From: Arthrobacter sp. ISL-65
GTDB lineage: Bacteria; Actinomycetota; Actinomycetes; Actinomycetales; Micrococcaceae
Reading direction: 5' to 3'
Assembly (NCBI RefSeq): GCF_018613795.1
Contig: NZ_JAGGPN010000068.1
Span: 1-43,426 of the forward strand
DNA: 43,426 nt
The notes beneath the pieces are model-generated. The model did no database searches and had not been told where the DNA came from. It saw only the letters and a list, made by a program, of their open reading frames with translations. This document shows, in pieces, positions 23,764 through 31,727 of the stretch; position 1 is the stretch's first letter; every line of letters starts with the position of its first letter. Made by a program: the position numbers and the translations under genes.

Positions 23764-25701
23764 ATGAGCGGTGATCCGATTGCGGACTATGCTCTGCTCT
23801 CTGACTGCCGGTCCGCGGCCCTGGTGAGCGGCGCGGGATCCGTGGACTGGTTGTGCTTTCCCCGTTTTGACAGGCCCTCCGTGTTCGGCAGGATCCTGGG
23901 CGAAGAGGCCGGCTCCTGGTCAATCCGATCGGCAGGCAAAGCCGCCTCGACGCGTCGCTATGTCGGCCCGACGATGGTCCTGAAGACGACCTACACCACC
24001 CCGGAAGGGGCAGCGACGGTGACGGACGCCCTGGTGCTCGGCGACGGTAACCGGGGCCACGACCTGGGCACCGGATCACCAGGGGTCTTACTGCGGCAGG
24101 TTTCCTGCACCAGCGGCTCACTCGACATGGACGTTGTCTTCGCGCCCCGGCCGGAGTACGGTCTGATCCGGCCTTTCCTGCGCGAATCTGCCGGGGGCCT
24201 GGTCGTCCGCGGCGGGGCCGATGTGCTGGCCCTGTCCACCCCGGTTCAGTTTGATCTCAGCGGCGACGGCGCCCGGGCCCGGCTGTCGCTGAGAGCCGGG
24301 GAATCTGTGGGTTTCGCCCTCCATCACAAACAGAGCTGGCAAGATCCACCGCCGATGTGGGATCAGGAGGAGATTTCGCGCAGGCTTAGGGACACGGTGG
24401 AGGGCTGGACGAGTTGGTCCGGACTGCATCAGAACTACCGCGTTGCCGTGGCAGGATCTGGTCGGGGCCAGCGGCCGGTTCCTGCAGGCGTTGACGTATT
24501 TCCCCACTGGTGCGATCGTCGCCGCGCCCACCACGTCCCTGCCCGAGGCCGTAGGCGGCTCACGCAACTGGGACTACCGGTATACCTGGATCCGTGACGC
24601 GAGCATGACACTCCAGGCGTTGTGGGTGGCCGCGTGTCCGGATGAGGCCGGAAAATTCTTCCAATTCCTAGCTACGGCGGTCGCCTCCCAGCTGCCCGCC
24701 GGGGACCTTCAGATCATGTATGGCGTCGGCGGAGAGCACGACCTGTCCGAACGCGAACTTGCCCACCTCCCGGGCTGGCGCTCCAGTTCCCCGGTCCGCG
24801 TCGGCAACGGCGCCTGGCACCAGCGCCAGCTCGATGTCTACGGCGAACTTCTTGACGCCGCGGCCACCCTGCCGGACTACCTCGCCGCCCTGGACCCGGA
24901 CACGCATCGCTTTCTGGCCGACGCCGCGGACGCAGCCGCCTCACGATGGCAAGACACAGACCAAGGCATCTGGGAGGTCCGTGGGGAGCCCTGCCACTTC
25001 CTACACTCAAAGCTCATGTGCTGGGTGGCCGTTGACCGGGCTATCTCCCTCGCCGACGTCCTGGGAGCGCGGGACCGGATCCCCGCATGGGAGGAAGCAC
25101 GCGATCAGATTGCCGGGGCAATTCACGCCCACGGCTGGAGCGATGCCGCGAACGCCTACACCCAAGCATTCGGCTCAGATGAGCTCGATGCGTCAAGTCT
25201 CCTGCTTTCCATCGTGGGTTTTCTGCCCGCCGATGATCCCCGGATGCTCGCCACGATTGAGGCCATCGAGCAGCGGCTCACCGACTCCCGGGGCCTGGTC
25301 TACCGCTATCGCGCCGGTGACGGACTCCGGGCGAGGAGGGCACGTTCCTGCTCTGTACCTTCTGGCTCGCGCAGGCCCTCGCCCTCGCCGGACACACGGA
25401 ACGCGCACGGGAAGTCTTCGGGCGTGCCGCGGGATTCGCCACTGATCTGGGGCTGCTGGCCGAAGAAGTCGCGCCGGACAGCAACGAACTGTTGGGGAAT
25501 TTTCCGCAGGCCTTCAGTCACATTGGTCGCGTCAACGCCGCGTGGGCCATCAGTACCGCGGAGCACGAGGCGGCGCCTCATGACTTTCTTGGTTCCAGAG
25601 TAGAAATCCCGAGCCGCCCGAAGACCACCTGCCACAACGCCGTGAACAACTTTTTACGCAGGGCGCCGACGTCCGATGCCCCTTTGTTCGGCACGGAGTG
25701 A
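23764..25701 (+). pseudogene. GH15 glucoamylase/trehalase-like gene with two apparent frameshifts
   Basis: The gene starts at ATG 23764 with the typical GH15 start (PIADYALLSDCRSAALVS) and domain pattern GSVDWLCFPRFDRPSVF. Near 24440 the frame shifts by an apparent one-base insertion: QNYR is followed one frame over by WQDLVGASGRFLQALTYFP. The catalytic-domain landmark GGSRNWDYRYTWIRDAS follows. Near 25330 one C appears to be missing (DGL, then GEEGTFLLCTFW in the third frame), and the catalytic glutamate motif and the natural end (TGA 25701) follow. The intact product would be about 645 aa, the usual length, and would hydrolyse alpha-glucosidic bonds (trehalose or isomaltose type). It is either a recent pseudogene or an assembly error in one or two homopolymers. 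Confidence 0.85.
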
Positions 25702-26123
25702 GAGAAAAGGGGCTAGCCGCATGACGGCCGGCGGGGGACAGCTGTCCGGTTGCGCCACATTGCCCCGGGCCACGTTGACACCCCCCGTCTGGAAGGAAGC
25801 CCCCGACGCCGCCATCGCACCTGAGGCCGTCGCTACCGCCATGTTGTGGGCACTCCCAGCCTTCCGTCGTCGACATCTCGGACATCGCAATCCGCGCGAC
25901 GGGACAGGAGTTCTAAATACTGGGGCCCGGTCGAAACAGCCTGAACCCGCTCAGCATCACAGATCCACCCAGGAGAGGCTCATGCAAGGAACCCGGTGTG
26001 TGACGTTGATGGAGGGAAGGACTCGGGTGGATTCCCTACGTCAAACCCGAAATGGTTGGTCGGGACAGGTCCTAATGATCGGGATTCCGCTGGAAGGCGC
26101 CGGACGGTGCAGACCCCTTTCCC
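25702..26123. other. Intergenic stretch, no supported gene
   Basis: About 420 bases between the GH15 gene and the convergent toxin gene. No family similarity or clear terminator was recognised. Confidence 0.4.
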
Positions 26124-26384
26124 CTAGTGCTGGTAGATCTCCCGCCGGTGGCCCATGGATAGGACCAGCACGATCAGCTGGGCGTCCCGGATCTCGTAGA
26201 TGATCCGGTAATCGCCGGTCCGGACACGCCAGTCGTGGCTGCTGCCCGAGAGCTTCTTGGCGCCTGGGGGACGCGGTGTTTCGGCGAGGAGTTCAATGGC
26301 GGCCTGGATGCGTCGGCGGGCGTCGGGCGGGAGTTTGCGCAGCTGCCGGACCGCGGCCGGCGCGAGCTGGACGGCATAGCTCAC
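26124..26384 (-). CDS. RelE/ParE-family toxin
   Basis: The 86-aa protein has the RelE-type mRNA-interferase pattern: a start MSYAVQLAPAAVRQLRKLP, a central helix, GAKKLSGSSHDWRVRTGDYRIIYEI and a C-terminal VLSMGHRREIYQ. It contains the basic residues and the final H-R-x-x-I-Y that usually form the active site. The GTG at 26384 overlaps the antitoxin stop (GTGA) and gives the family's standard length. The upstream in-frame ATG would add an odd Gly-rich tail. It is the second gene of a toxin-antitoxin pair. Confidence 0.92.
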   Translation of the reverse strand: MSYAVQLAPAAVRQLRKLPPDARRRIQAAIELLAETPRPPGAKKLSGSSHDWRVRTGDYRIIYEIRDAQLIVLVLSMGHRREIYQH

Positions 26385-26647
26385 GCCAGACCCAGCTCCG
26401 CCTTGACTTCCTCCCACGGCACGGTGCCCTCGCCGGTGTCGGCCATCTCGGTCCTCGCGGCGTCCGCGGCACGGAGATCCTCCAGGTCCTCGGCGGCCTC
26501 AATCAGAGTGGCGAGATCCTCGGCGTCGATCAACGCGGCGACGCGGCGGCCCCTGCGCAGCAGGTAGACGGGCTCGTGGCTGACCCGGGCGGTATCGACC
26601 GCCTCGGAGAGCCGGCTCCGTGCATCAGTCACAGTCATTTCACTCAT
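26381..26647 (-). CDS. Phd/YefM-family antitoxin
   Basis: This 88-aa protein has the Phd/YefM N terminus (MTVTDARSRLSEAVDTARVSHEPVYLLRRGRRVAALI), which dimerises and binds its own promoter, and an acidic C-terminal tail (EAAEDLEDLRAADAA, ending AELGLA), which wraps the toxin. It overlaps the RelE toxin gene by four bases. Such pairs autoregulate through the antitoxin, with the operator just upstream (26648-26700, not resolved here). The second Met (fourth residue) is an alternative start. Confidence 0.92.
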   Translation of the reverse strand: MSEMTVTDARSRLSEAVDTARVSHEPVYLLRRGRRVAALIDAEDLATLIEAAEDLEDLRAADAARTEMADTGEGTVPWEEVKAELGLA

Positions 26648-27230
26648 TACCCAATTTTAGCCCGACCGTGCTGAAATGTACATAAGCGCTTTTAGTGCGA
26701 AAATGCCGATAACCGGCCTTTCGTCATTTTGGCGATAGCCCGGTACTTCTTCTTCGCCAAGTTCGGATTTCTCTCGTTGGCCACAAGTTTTCGGGTTGAG
26801 TGTTACGTCCCCCTCGCGAAACCTGTGCCGCTCTCGGCCCTTTGTGACCGGTAACCGTGGGCTGACCTTTGGTCATGCACGTTTCCGTTCTTTCGTTCAT
26901 GAGATGTCTGCAGGAGGTGGAACTTCATGACGATTCTTGCTGGATCCGAGCCCGAGACGTGCCCCGTCCATGGGTGCTGGATTGAGGCTGATTGCGGACT
27001 CCCGGCCATCCAGCCGGAGCTTAGTGACAGCGGGCGGAATGAAGGCCGCGGCAGGCAGGACCTGCGCCCCCGCACCCTGGAGCTGTTCACTCGACGGTGC
27101 CTCAAACTGGCAAAAAAGTGGGTGTGGACAGTGTCCACACCGGGGCTTCGGATGCGGTTGTACCGGCGTCGGACCGGGCCGGACTGGGCAGGATTTCCGC
27201 GGAGTGGCGGATTTTAGGGGGAGGAGGCTG
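26648..27230. other. Non-coding patchwork upstream of tRNA-like site
   Basis: No supported gene. It holds two degenerate direct repeats, TGCCGATAACCGG at 26704-26716 and TGGCGATAGCCCGG at 26730-26743. A perfect inverted repeat GGTGTGGAC-AGT-GTCCACACC lies at 27121-27141. A plus-strand frame at 26927-27217 has no family similarity and is not called. The direct repeats resemble recombination or resolvase site repeats; this is unproven. Confidence 0.4.
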
Positions 27231-27252
27231 GTTCGAGTCCCACCGTGGGCAC
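27231..27252 (+). repeat. tRNA 3'-end-like sequence, candidate attachment site
   Basis: GTTCGAGTCC followed by CACCGTGGGCAC reads as a tRNA T-loop, T-stem 3' strand and acceptor 3' strand ending in discriminator A, most like a tRNA-Leu of the GCCCACG acceptor type. The 5' two thirds of a tRNA are absent: no matching GCCCACG upstream, and the T-stem 5' strand (GCTGG) mispairs. It therefore looks like the 3' tRNA copy left at one end of an integrated element. Confidence 0.55.
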
Positions 27253-27307
27253 GTGTTTTCTTGTTCAGGGGCTTTTAACCTCTGAGTGTGCACAAATTGT
27301 GTTGTGA

Positions 27308-27329
27308 GGGCCCCCTTCGGGGCCCTTTT
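27308..27329 (+). terminator. Rho-independent terminator
   Basis: The stem GGGCCCC/GGGGCCC with loop CTTC is followed by TTTT. It lies 57 bases after the tRNA-like end, as expected for a former tRNA transcription unit. Confidence 0.8.
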
Positions 27330-27425
27330 CATTGGTGGCCGTTGGTGTGGCTGGCTGCCTCGGTCCTTTCCTGGTTGGACGGTTTGTCGTTCATTACCTG
27401 TTCATGGAGGTTCTTGCCTCGACCA

Positions 27426-27680
27426 ACATGACCTGAGAAGTATTCGGTGCGGGTTTCTTTATTGCATCGTTGGTTGCCCACTTGGCTCATCCTCCTGCTT
27501 GGCCTTGGGTGGCTGTTCTGCTTCTTCATTCCGGGTCTGGGGGAGGGCGACATGACCTGGGAACAATCCGGGGTGAGTTTTTGTGCTCGACGTTGCTTGT
27601 TCACCAGGTTCCTCCCCCTTGGCTTTTGCGGGCTATTCTGCTTCTTCATGTGAGTCCCGGGGAGGGTGACATGACTTGTG
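27426..27680. repeat. Two imperfect tandem repeats of about 120 bp
   Basis: Units start with ACATGACCTG at 27426, 27550 and 27669 (the third being only the beginning), giving periods of 124 and 119 bp. Shared blocks include TTCTGCTTCTTCAT (27516 and 27636) and GGAGGG(C/T)GACATGAC at the unit borders. The middles diverge. Pyrimidine-rich on the plus strand. No supported coding frame. It may be a recombination-site array, an IS end cluster or a non-coding RNA; I cannot tell which. Confidence 0.6.
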
Positions 27681-27737
27681 CCCACCGGTGATAGGAGATC
27701 GATCAACGGGTATGGCGATATTCACGGTCACCGACTT

Positions 27738-28505
27738 TTACAGGAGTCGGCCTATTTTGTTCAGCTCGGTGAGCGCACCGGTGGGCAGGTGGATCCAGCC
27801 CTCCTCACGCGCTGCAAGGTCCTGATCCGGGCCGGGTAGCAGGGTGGCCTGGTTGGCGGCAGCGCGGGCTGTGAGGGATGCGATGACCGAATCGAGCAGA
27901 TCATCCGAGGCGATCAGCTGGTCGCGGTATGCGTCAAAGTCCAGCCAAGGGGCTGCGGTGGTGAGCTGGCCGAGAATGTTATAGCGGATTTCGGACTCCG
28001 GCGTCCCGCGGCCCTTGTACCTGCGGGCCGAGATACCCCATATCCTCAGGGAGGCAGCAGGGTAGACCTCGATAAGACGACCTGTACCGTCCCGGGGTTG
28101 AATGCCCGAGGCACGCGCTATTTTGGCTTGAATGACGGCGCAGCGCATGGCCGGGTGCGCTAGCCGGTCCGCCGAGACGCTCAAAGGGATCAGGCCCGTT
28201 TGGTGGGTGACGAACCGGTCGGTGGCCCGGTAGGCAAGCTCGCGACGTCCGGCCAACCCGTCATGACGGAGAACGGCATCTGGATCGTTGCGGGAATGGC
28301 CGAGCAGGAATGACAGGAAGGGGTGGGGCCAGCCAAGAGGACAGTCGATGCCGGTCACGTCTGATGCTCCGAAAAGCTCGACGACGGTTTTGTCGGTGAC
28401 GCCGAGTGCCAAGTGGACAAGCTGCGCCTGTCCTTTACGCCATTCAATGACCGCGGCAGCGGTTCTCTTCGGATCCGCAGCCAGATCAATCCCCAGTGTC
28501 TTCAC
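27738..28505 (-). CDS. DUF429 family protein (predicted RNase H-like nuclease)
   Basis: The 255-aa protein has the DUF429 pattern: an opening strand with a catalytic-type aspartate (TLGIDLAADPKRTAAAVIEW), a second acidic motif GASDVTGIDCPLGWP, then YRATDRFV, a VYPAASLRIWG segment and a terminal acidic motif ASDDLLDSVIASLTARAAA. Together these resemble an RNase H/RuvC-type acidic active site. The family's function is not established. The start is a GTG at 28505 with a weak ribosome binding site. It is monocistronic, between the repeat region and the divergent molybdenum-enzyme operon. Confidence 0.82.
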   Translation of the reverse strand: MKTLGIDLAADPKRTAAAVIEWRKGQAQLVHLALGVTDKTVVELFGASDVTGIDCPLGWPHPFLSFLLGHSRNDPDAVLRHDGLAGRRELAYRATDRFVTHQTGLIPLSVSADRLAHPAMRCAVIQAKIARASGIQPRDGTGRLIEVYPAASLRIWGISARRYKGRGTPESEIRYNILGQLTTAAPWLDFDAYRDQLIASDDLLDSVIASLTARAAANQATLLPGPDQDLAAREEGWIHLPTGALTELNKIGRLL

Positions 28506-28663
28506 GCAGTCACTCTAACCAAGCAGAAACCCCAAACCCCGACCCCCTCCTGCTTGCCGTCCGGCTGAGTCCCGTTGATGCCTAGACCACGCCGAGACGT
28601 TGCCCTATGGTTGGGGCAACAACGGCCGCTGGGCCGGGTGGAGCTCCACTGCGGAGGTGCATC

Positions 28664-29254
28664 ATGGGTATCATTTCTTCCGGTTTCCGTGGACGGCGGT
28701 CCGAGAATCCTGCACTGCCTCCTGGGCAGCATGAAACGCAGGACTTTCCCGTCCTGACGGCCGGGCCTGCTCCGCTTATACCCATCGACGAATGGGAATT
28801 TTTCATCACCACTGAGAATGGCCTGCGGCTCTTTTGGTCCTGGAATGAATTCTTGGCCTTGCCGCAGGAGGAAATCATTAAGGACATTCACTGTGTGACC
28901 AGCTGGTCAAAACTGGGAACAGTGTGGCGTGGAGTTTCGTTGGACACACTCTTCGAAAACGTGGAAACCACTAGCGACTTCGCCACGGCGCATTCCTTCG
29001 GCGGCTACACAACCAATGTTCCGCTTTGGGACCTCCTGGGCGGCAAGGCGTGGGTGGCCTGGGAATTCGATGGCGAACCTCTTGAACGGGCCCACGGCGG
29101 TCCGGCTCGGCTTTTGGTGCCGCATTTGTATTTCTGGAAAAGCGCCAAGTGGATTCATGGTTTGGAACTGACAGGGGAAGACGTTCCCGGTTTCTGGGAA
29201 TCGAATGGCTATCATCTTCACGGCAATCCGTGGCGCGAGGAGCGGTACTCGTGA
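28664..29254 (+). CDS. Sulfite-oxidase-like molybdopterin-dependent oxidoreductase
   Basis: This 196-aa protein is the short, sulfite-oxidase-fold molybdopterin domain (YuiH/MsrP-like). The putative Mo ligand is Cys77 in IHCVTSWSKLG, followed by the conserved FGGYTTNVPLWDLLG, HGGPARLLVPHLYFWKSAKW and GNPWREERY motifs. The protein lacks a Tat signal, so it is cytoplasmic. The ATG at 28664 follows GCGGAGGTGC and gives the standard start. The first gene of a three-gene operon, it overlaps the region of the reductase gene's start. The reductase probably exchanges electrons with it. The physiological substrate is unknown. Confidence 0.9.
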   Translation: MGIISSGFRGRRSENPALPPGQHETQDFPVLTAGPAPLIPIDEWEFFITTENGLRLFWSWNEFLALPQEEIIKDIHCVTSWSKLGTVWRGVSLDTLFENVETTSDFATAHSFGGYTTNVPLWDLLGGKAWVAWEFDGEPLERAHGGPARLLVPHLYFWKSAKWIHGLELTGEDVPGFWESNGYHLHGNPWREERYS

Positions 29255-29264
29255 GGCTCTTGCC

Positions 29265-30002
29265 GTGAGCTCCGTATGGCGTGTCGCTGAAGTGGTGGGC
29301 GGGGTCCCGGAACACGCCACAGCCAGGACCGTTCGGCTGCGTGTGGATGGCTTAATGGGACATCTGGCCGGCCAGCACATTGACCTCCGCCTCACCGCCG
29401 ACGACGGGTACACGGCCATCCGCTCTTACTCGGTTGCATCCGCAGGTATGGATGAGCATCTGGAAATCACCGTTGACGAGCTTCCTGGCGGCGAAGTGTC
29501 GCCTTACCTTGTCCGGGACTTGGCCGTCGGGGACCAGTTGGAAATCCGGGGGCCGGTGGGCGGGTGGTTTGTCTGGCGGCCGAGTAATGTGAATCGGGTT
29601 CAGCTGATCGGGGGAGGATCCGGTGTGGTGCCTCTTATGTCGATGATCCGCGCCCATCAGGCCTCCAACAACGAGTCCCCTTTCAAGTTGCTCTATTCCC
29701 TCAAGTCCCCCGAGACTTCGCTTTACCGCGATGAGCTGCGTCGATTGGACCAGGAATCAGCCAAGCTAATGGTCGACTACGTCTATACGCGCTCGACGCC
29801 GGAGGGCTGGCCGGTCACGCCGGCGCGCCTTACTTCGGACACCCTTTTGGGCAAGATCTTCCCAGCTGAGGAGAATCCGGATGTATTTGTTTGCGGCCAA
29901 ACAGTTTTCGTGGAGACCGTTGCGGACTGGCTTGTGATGGCCGGCTATTCGCCGGAGTCGATAAAGACTGAACGGTTTGGCGGGACGGGAGGTATCCGGT
30001 GA
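29265..30002 (+). CDS. FAD-binding ferredoxin/flavodoxin-NAD(P)H reductase
   Basis: The 245-aa protein has the ferredoxin-reductase layout: an FAD domain with RSYSVASAG (R-x-Y-S flavin motif) and a NAD(P) domain with LIGGGSGVVPLMSMIR (pyrophosphate loop) and VFVCGQTVFVETVADWL near the C terminus. It lacks an Fe-S cluster domain. The GTG at 29265, eleven bases after the upstream stop, is the natural start. The frame is open back to 29205 inside the previous gene. Its stop overlaps the DUF6510 gene. It likely passes electrons between NAD(P)H and the molybdopterin enzyme of the operon. Confidence 0.9.
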   Translation: MSSVWRVAEVVGGVPEHATARTVRLRVDGLMGHLAGQHIDLRLTADDGYTAIRSYSVASAGMDEHLEITVDELPGGEVSPYLVRDLAVGDQLEIRGPVGGWFVWRPSNVNRVQLIGGGSGVVPLMSMIRAHQASNNESPFKLLYSLKSPETSLYRDELRRLDQESAKLMVDYVYTRSTPEGWPVTPARLTSDTLLGKIFPAEENPDVFVCGQTVFVETVADWLVMAGYSPESIKTERFGGTGGIR

Positions 30003-30331
30003 ACGGCCCAGACAACTTTGCTGTCCCGGACTCCGAAGACCAGGACATTGCAGCCGTACCCCATGACCCGATTCGGTATGTGGACGGAAACGCCACGGCC
30101 GGCGCCCTGTCCGAAGTGTTCCGCATCGACATCATCGCGGCGCTCGGACGCTGTAGGCATTGCGGCTCAGTTAGAGCTTTTGGCGAGGCCATGGTCTTCA
30201 CCGACGCACCCGGCATTGTGGTTCGCTGCCGCGACTGCCAAGGAGTGCTGCTGCGGTTGGTGGAAACACCAACCCAATATTGGTTAGATCTGAGCGGCCT
30301 CAGCTACTTGGAGATCGACCGCGAGGAGTAG
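29999..30331 (+). CDS. DUF6510 zinc-ribbon-like protein
   Basis: The 110-aa protein has two CxxC pairs, CRHCGS (about 52-57) and CRDCQG (about 77-82), which form a zinc ribbon, and an acidic C terminus. It matches the small DUF6510 family that regularly follows the molybdopterin oxidoreductase and ferredoxin reductase genes in actinobacteria. Its start GTG at 29999 overlaps the reductase stop (GTGA), so all three genes are co-translated. It may be a small redox partner or assembly factor; there is no proof. Confidence 0.85.
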   Translation: MNGPDNFAVPDSEDQDIAAVPHDPIRYVDGNATAGALSEVFRIDIIAALGRCRHCGSVRAFGEAMVFTDAPGIVVRCRDCQGVLLRLVETPTQYWLDLSGLSYLEIDREE

Positions 30332-30527
30332 GCCCAGGGAGCACCGGCATCGATCCGCCTCAGTCGGACTTCTCATCCGCAGCTTCGGAACGCCGATAGT
30401 TGAAGTTCATCATGCTGCGAACACACTGGGTCTTTTGGCCCAGCCGCGGCTCCATGCGGGCGCGGTTGGGACGAGTGATGAAGTTCGGACAAATGACTGT
30501 GTCCGTTTCATACTCGCGGTATATGAG

Positions 30528-30551
30528 GAAAGCCCCTCGGGAGGGGCTTTC
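30528..30551 (+). terminator. Bidirectional terminator-like hairpin
   Basis: The arms GAAAGCCCCTC and GAGGGGCTTTC form a strong hairpin with A- and T-rich bases at its feet, usable on both strands. It sits between the operon ending at 30331 and the convergent acetyltransferase gene. Smaller hairpins precede it at 30426-30443, 30486-30505 and 30508-30526. Confidence 0.7.
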
Positions 30552-30723
30552 AGCGGGTTGGGCAGTTGAGCTCTGGTATTGGTCAGCGGTGATGCGCTCC
30601 TCCTCCCCGGGCGCTGTTCGCGCCCCTGCCGGTTTCCGTAGTTAGAGACACTAATAAATACCTGGTTGATCGTCCAGCGATATAACGAGGAATTTTCTGG
30701 TGGCCACACCTCTCGCGATTGGC

Positions 30724-31236
30724 TTAGTCGTCGTTCGCTGCGAAGGGGGTGAGGCGGCGGAAGTCTCGGGACAGGTAGAGGGCGATGGCGGCGGCGTTAG
30801 CGCTGTTTACGGTCACAGCCAGGGTCTTGTGGCCCGTATCGTGCAGGGCCTGGAGGGTGTGGCTGAGGAGTTTTTCGGCGAGGCCCTGCCTGCGGTGATC
30901 GGGGTGGGTGAATAGTTCTGCGATGAAAGCAGTTCTGGTTCCGTCGGTTCCAAGGCCTCGCTCTGTGGTGATGATAGCGGCGGTGATGCGGCCTTCTGGG
31001 TCAGCGGTTAATAGGGAAGCTTGAGGGATAGGGGTGCCGTGGACGCCTTCGAAGGCGGCGCTGATCCTGTCGGCGGCTTTTTCTGCGTCCGGAGGGGATG
31101 TTCCGTCGCCGTAGGCATGCAGATAGAGGTCTGCGAGTTTCGGCAGGTCCGTGGACTTAATGTTCCGGGGAGAAGGGACGGTGGGCTTGAGCTCCTGCGG
31201 TCCAGTAAGTGCTGCCAGCGAGATCAAAGAAACCAC
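30724..31236 (-). CDS. GNAT family N-acetyltransferase
   Basis: The protein (170 aa from GTG 31236) has a GNAT acetyl-CoA-binding core: FIAELFTHPDHRRQGLAEKLL is motif A with its R/Q-x-x-G-x-G/A loop. It continues into a helix and strand (TLAVTVNSANAAAIALY) and ends FRRLTPF. The N-terminal start is uncertain. The frame extends to a TTG at 31293 but without a ribosome binding site, and GTG 31236 is only weakly preceded by AGGCAGG. The substrate is unknown. It is monocistronic. Confidence 0.8.
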   Translation of the reverse strand: MVSLISLAALTGPQELKPTVPSPRNIKSTDLPKLADLYLHAYGDGTSPPDAEKAADRISAAFEGVHGTPIPQASLLTADPEGRITAAIITTERGLGTDGTRTAFIAELFTHPDHRRQGLAEKLLSHTLQALHDTGHKTLAVTVNSANAAAIALYLSRDFRRLTPFAANDD

Positions 31237-31293
31237 AACCTGACCTGCCTTTCGCCGACGTAGGTCGATGTAGAGAGAAAACTCTGTGCACAA

Positions 31294-31727
31294 GTGTGGA
31301 TCATTTCGAGGCCAGGAGGAAGGTCAGCTGATCCGGCTCGTATGGCATTCATGCCCGGATCCCCTGCACAGAACAGAGCCCGTTGGTCCATTCATTCTTG
31401 CTGTTCCTTTGCTGATGGCGTTGTGGGAAGCCCGGACGTGCCGGCGTAGCCAAACCAGCCCAGCGCCTCCGGGCTGAGTCAAACAATTGGGTGGGAATGG
31501 GCGGAGATGTCTGGCGAGTAAAAGTTCACGATGACGCGTTCAACCGGGGATGACCCGATGATGGGCACGCAGGTCAGCGGCCAGGAGCCGGTAAATACCG
31601 TCCTTGCGTGCTTGCCGATCCAGTGGAGGATCGGGATCTCGACGAGCAGGGGTACCGGCGCCTGCCGCACAGTTCCGTGACCAGGGACATCGCTTCCCGG
31701 GCACGGTTTTCCTCAGTGACAGCCCCG
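31294..31727. other. Flank of IS remnant, no supported gene
   Basis: About 430 bases with no recognisable gene. No IstB ATPase gene was found, nor a clear second end of the IS element. Confidence 0.4.

Noticed and set aside
26927..27217. 96-codon plus-strand frame with a nearby GGAGGTGG ribosome binding site
   Set aside because: The ribosome binding site is good, but the protein has no family similarity and an irregular composition, so it is left as unproven.
27150..27252. Complete tRNA gene ending at 27251
   Set aside because: The 3' third fits a tRNA, but no matching 5' acceptor strand, D arm or anticodon arm exists upstream and the T stem mispairs.
27426..27680. CRISPR array
   Set aside because: The repeats are about 120 bp, imperfect and only two in number, without spacers or cas genes.
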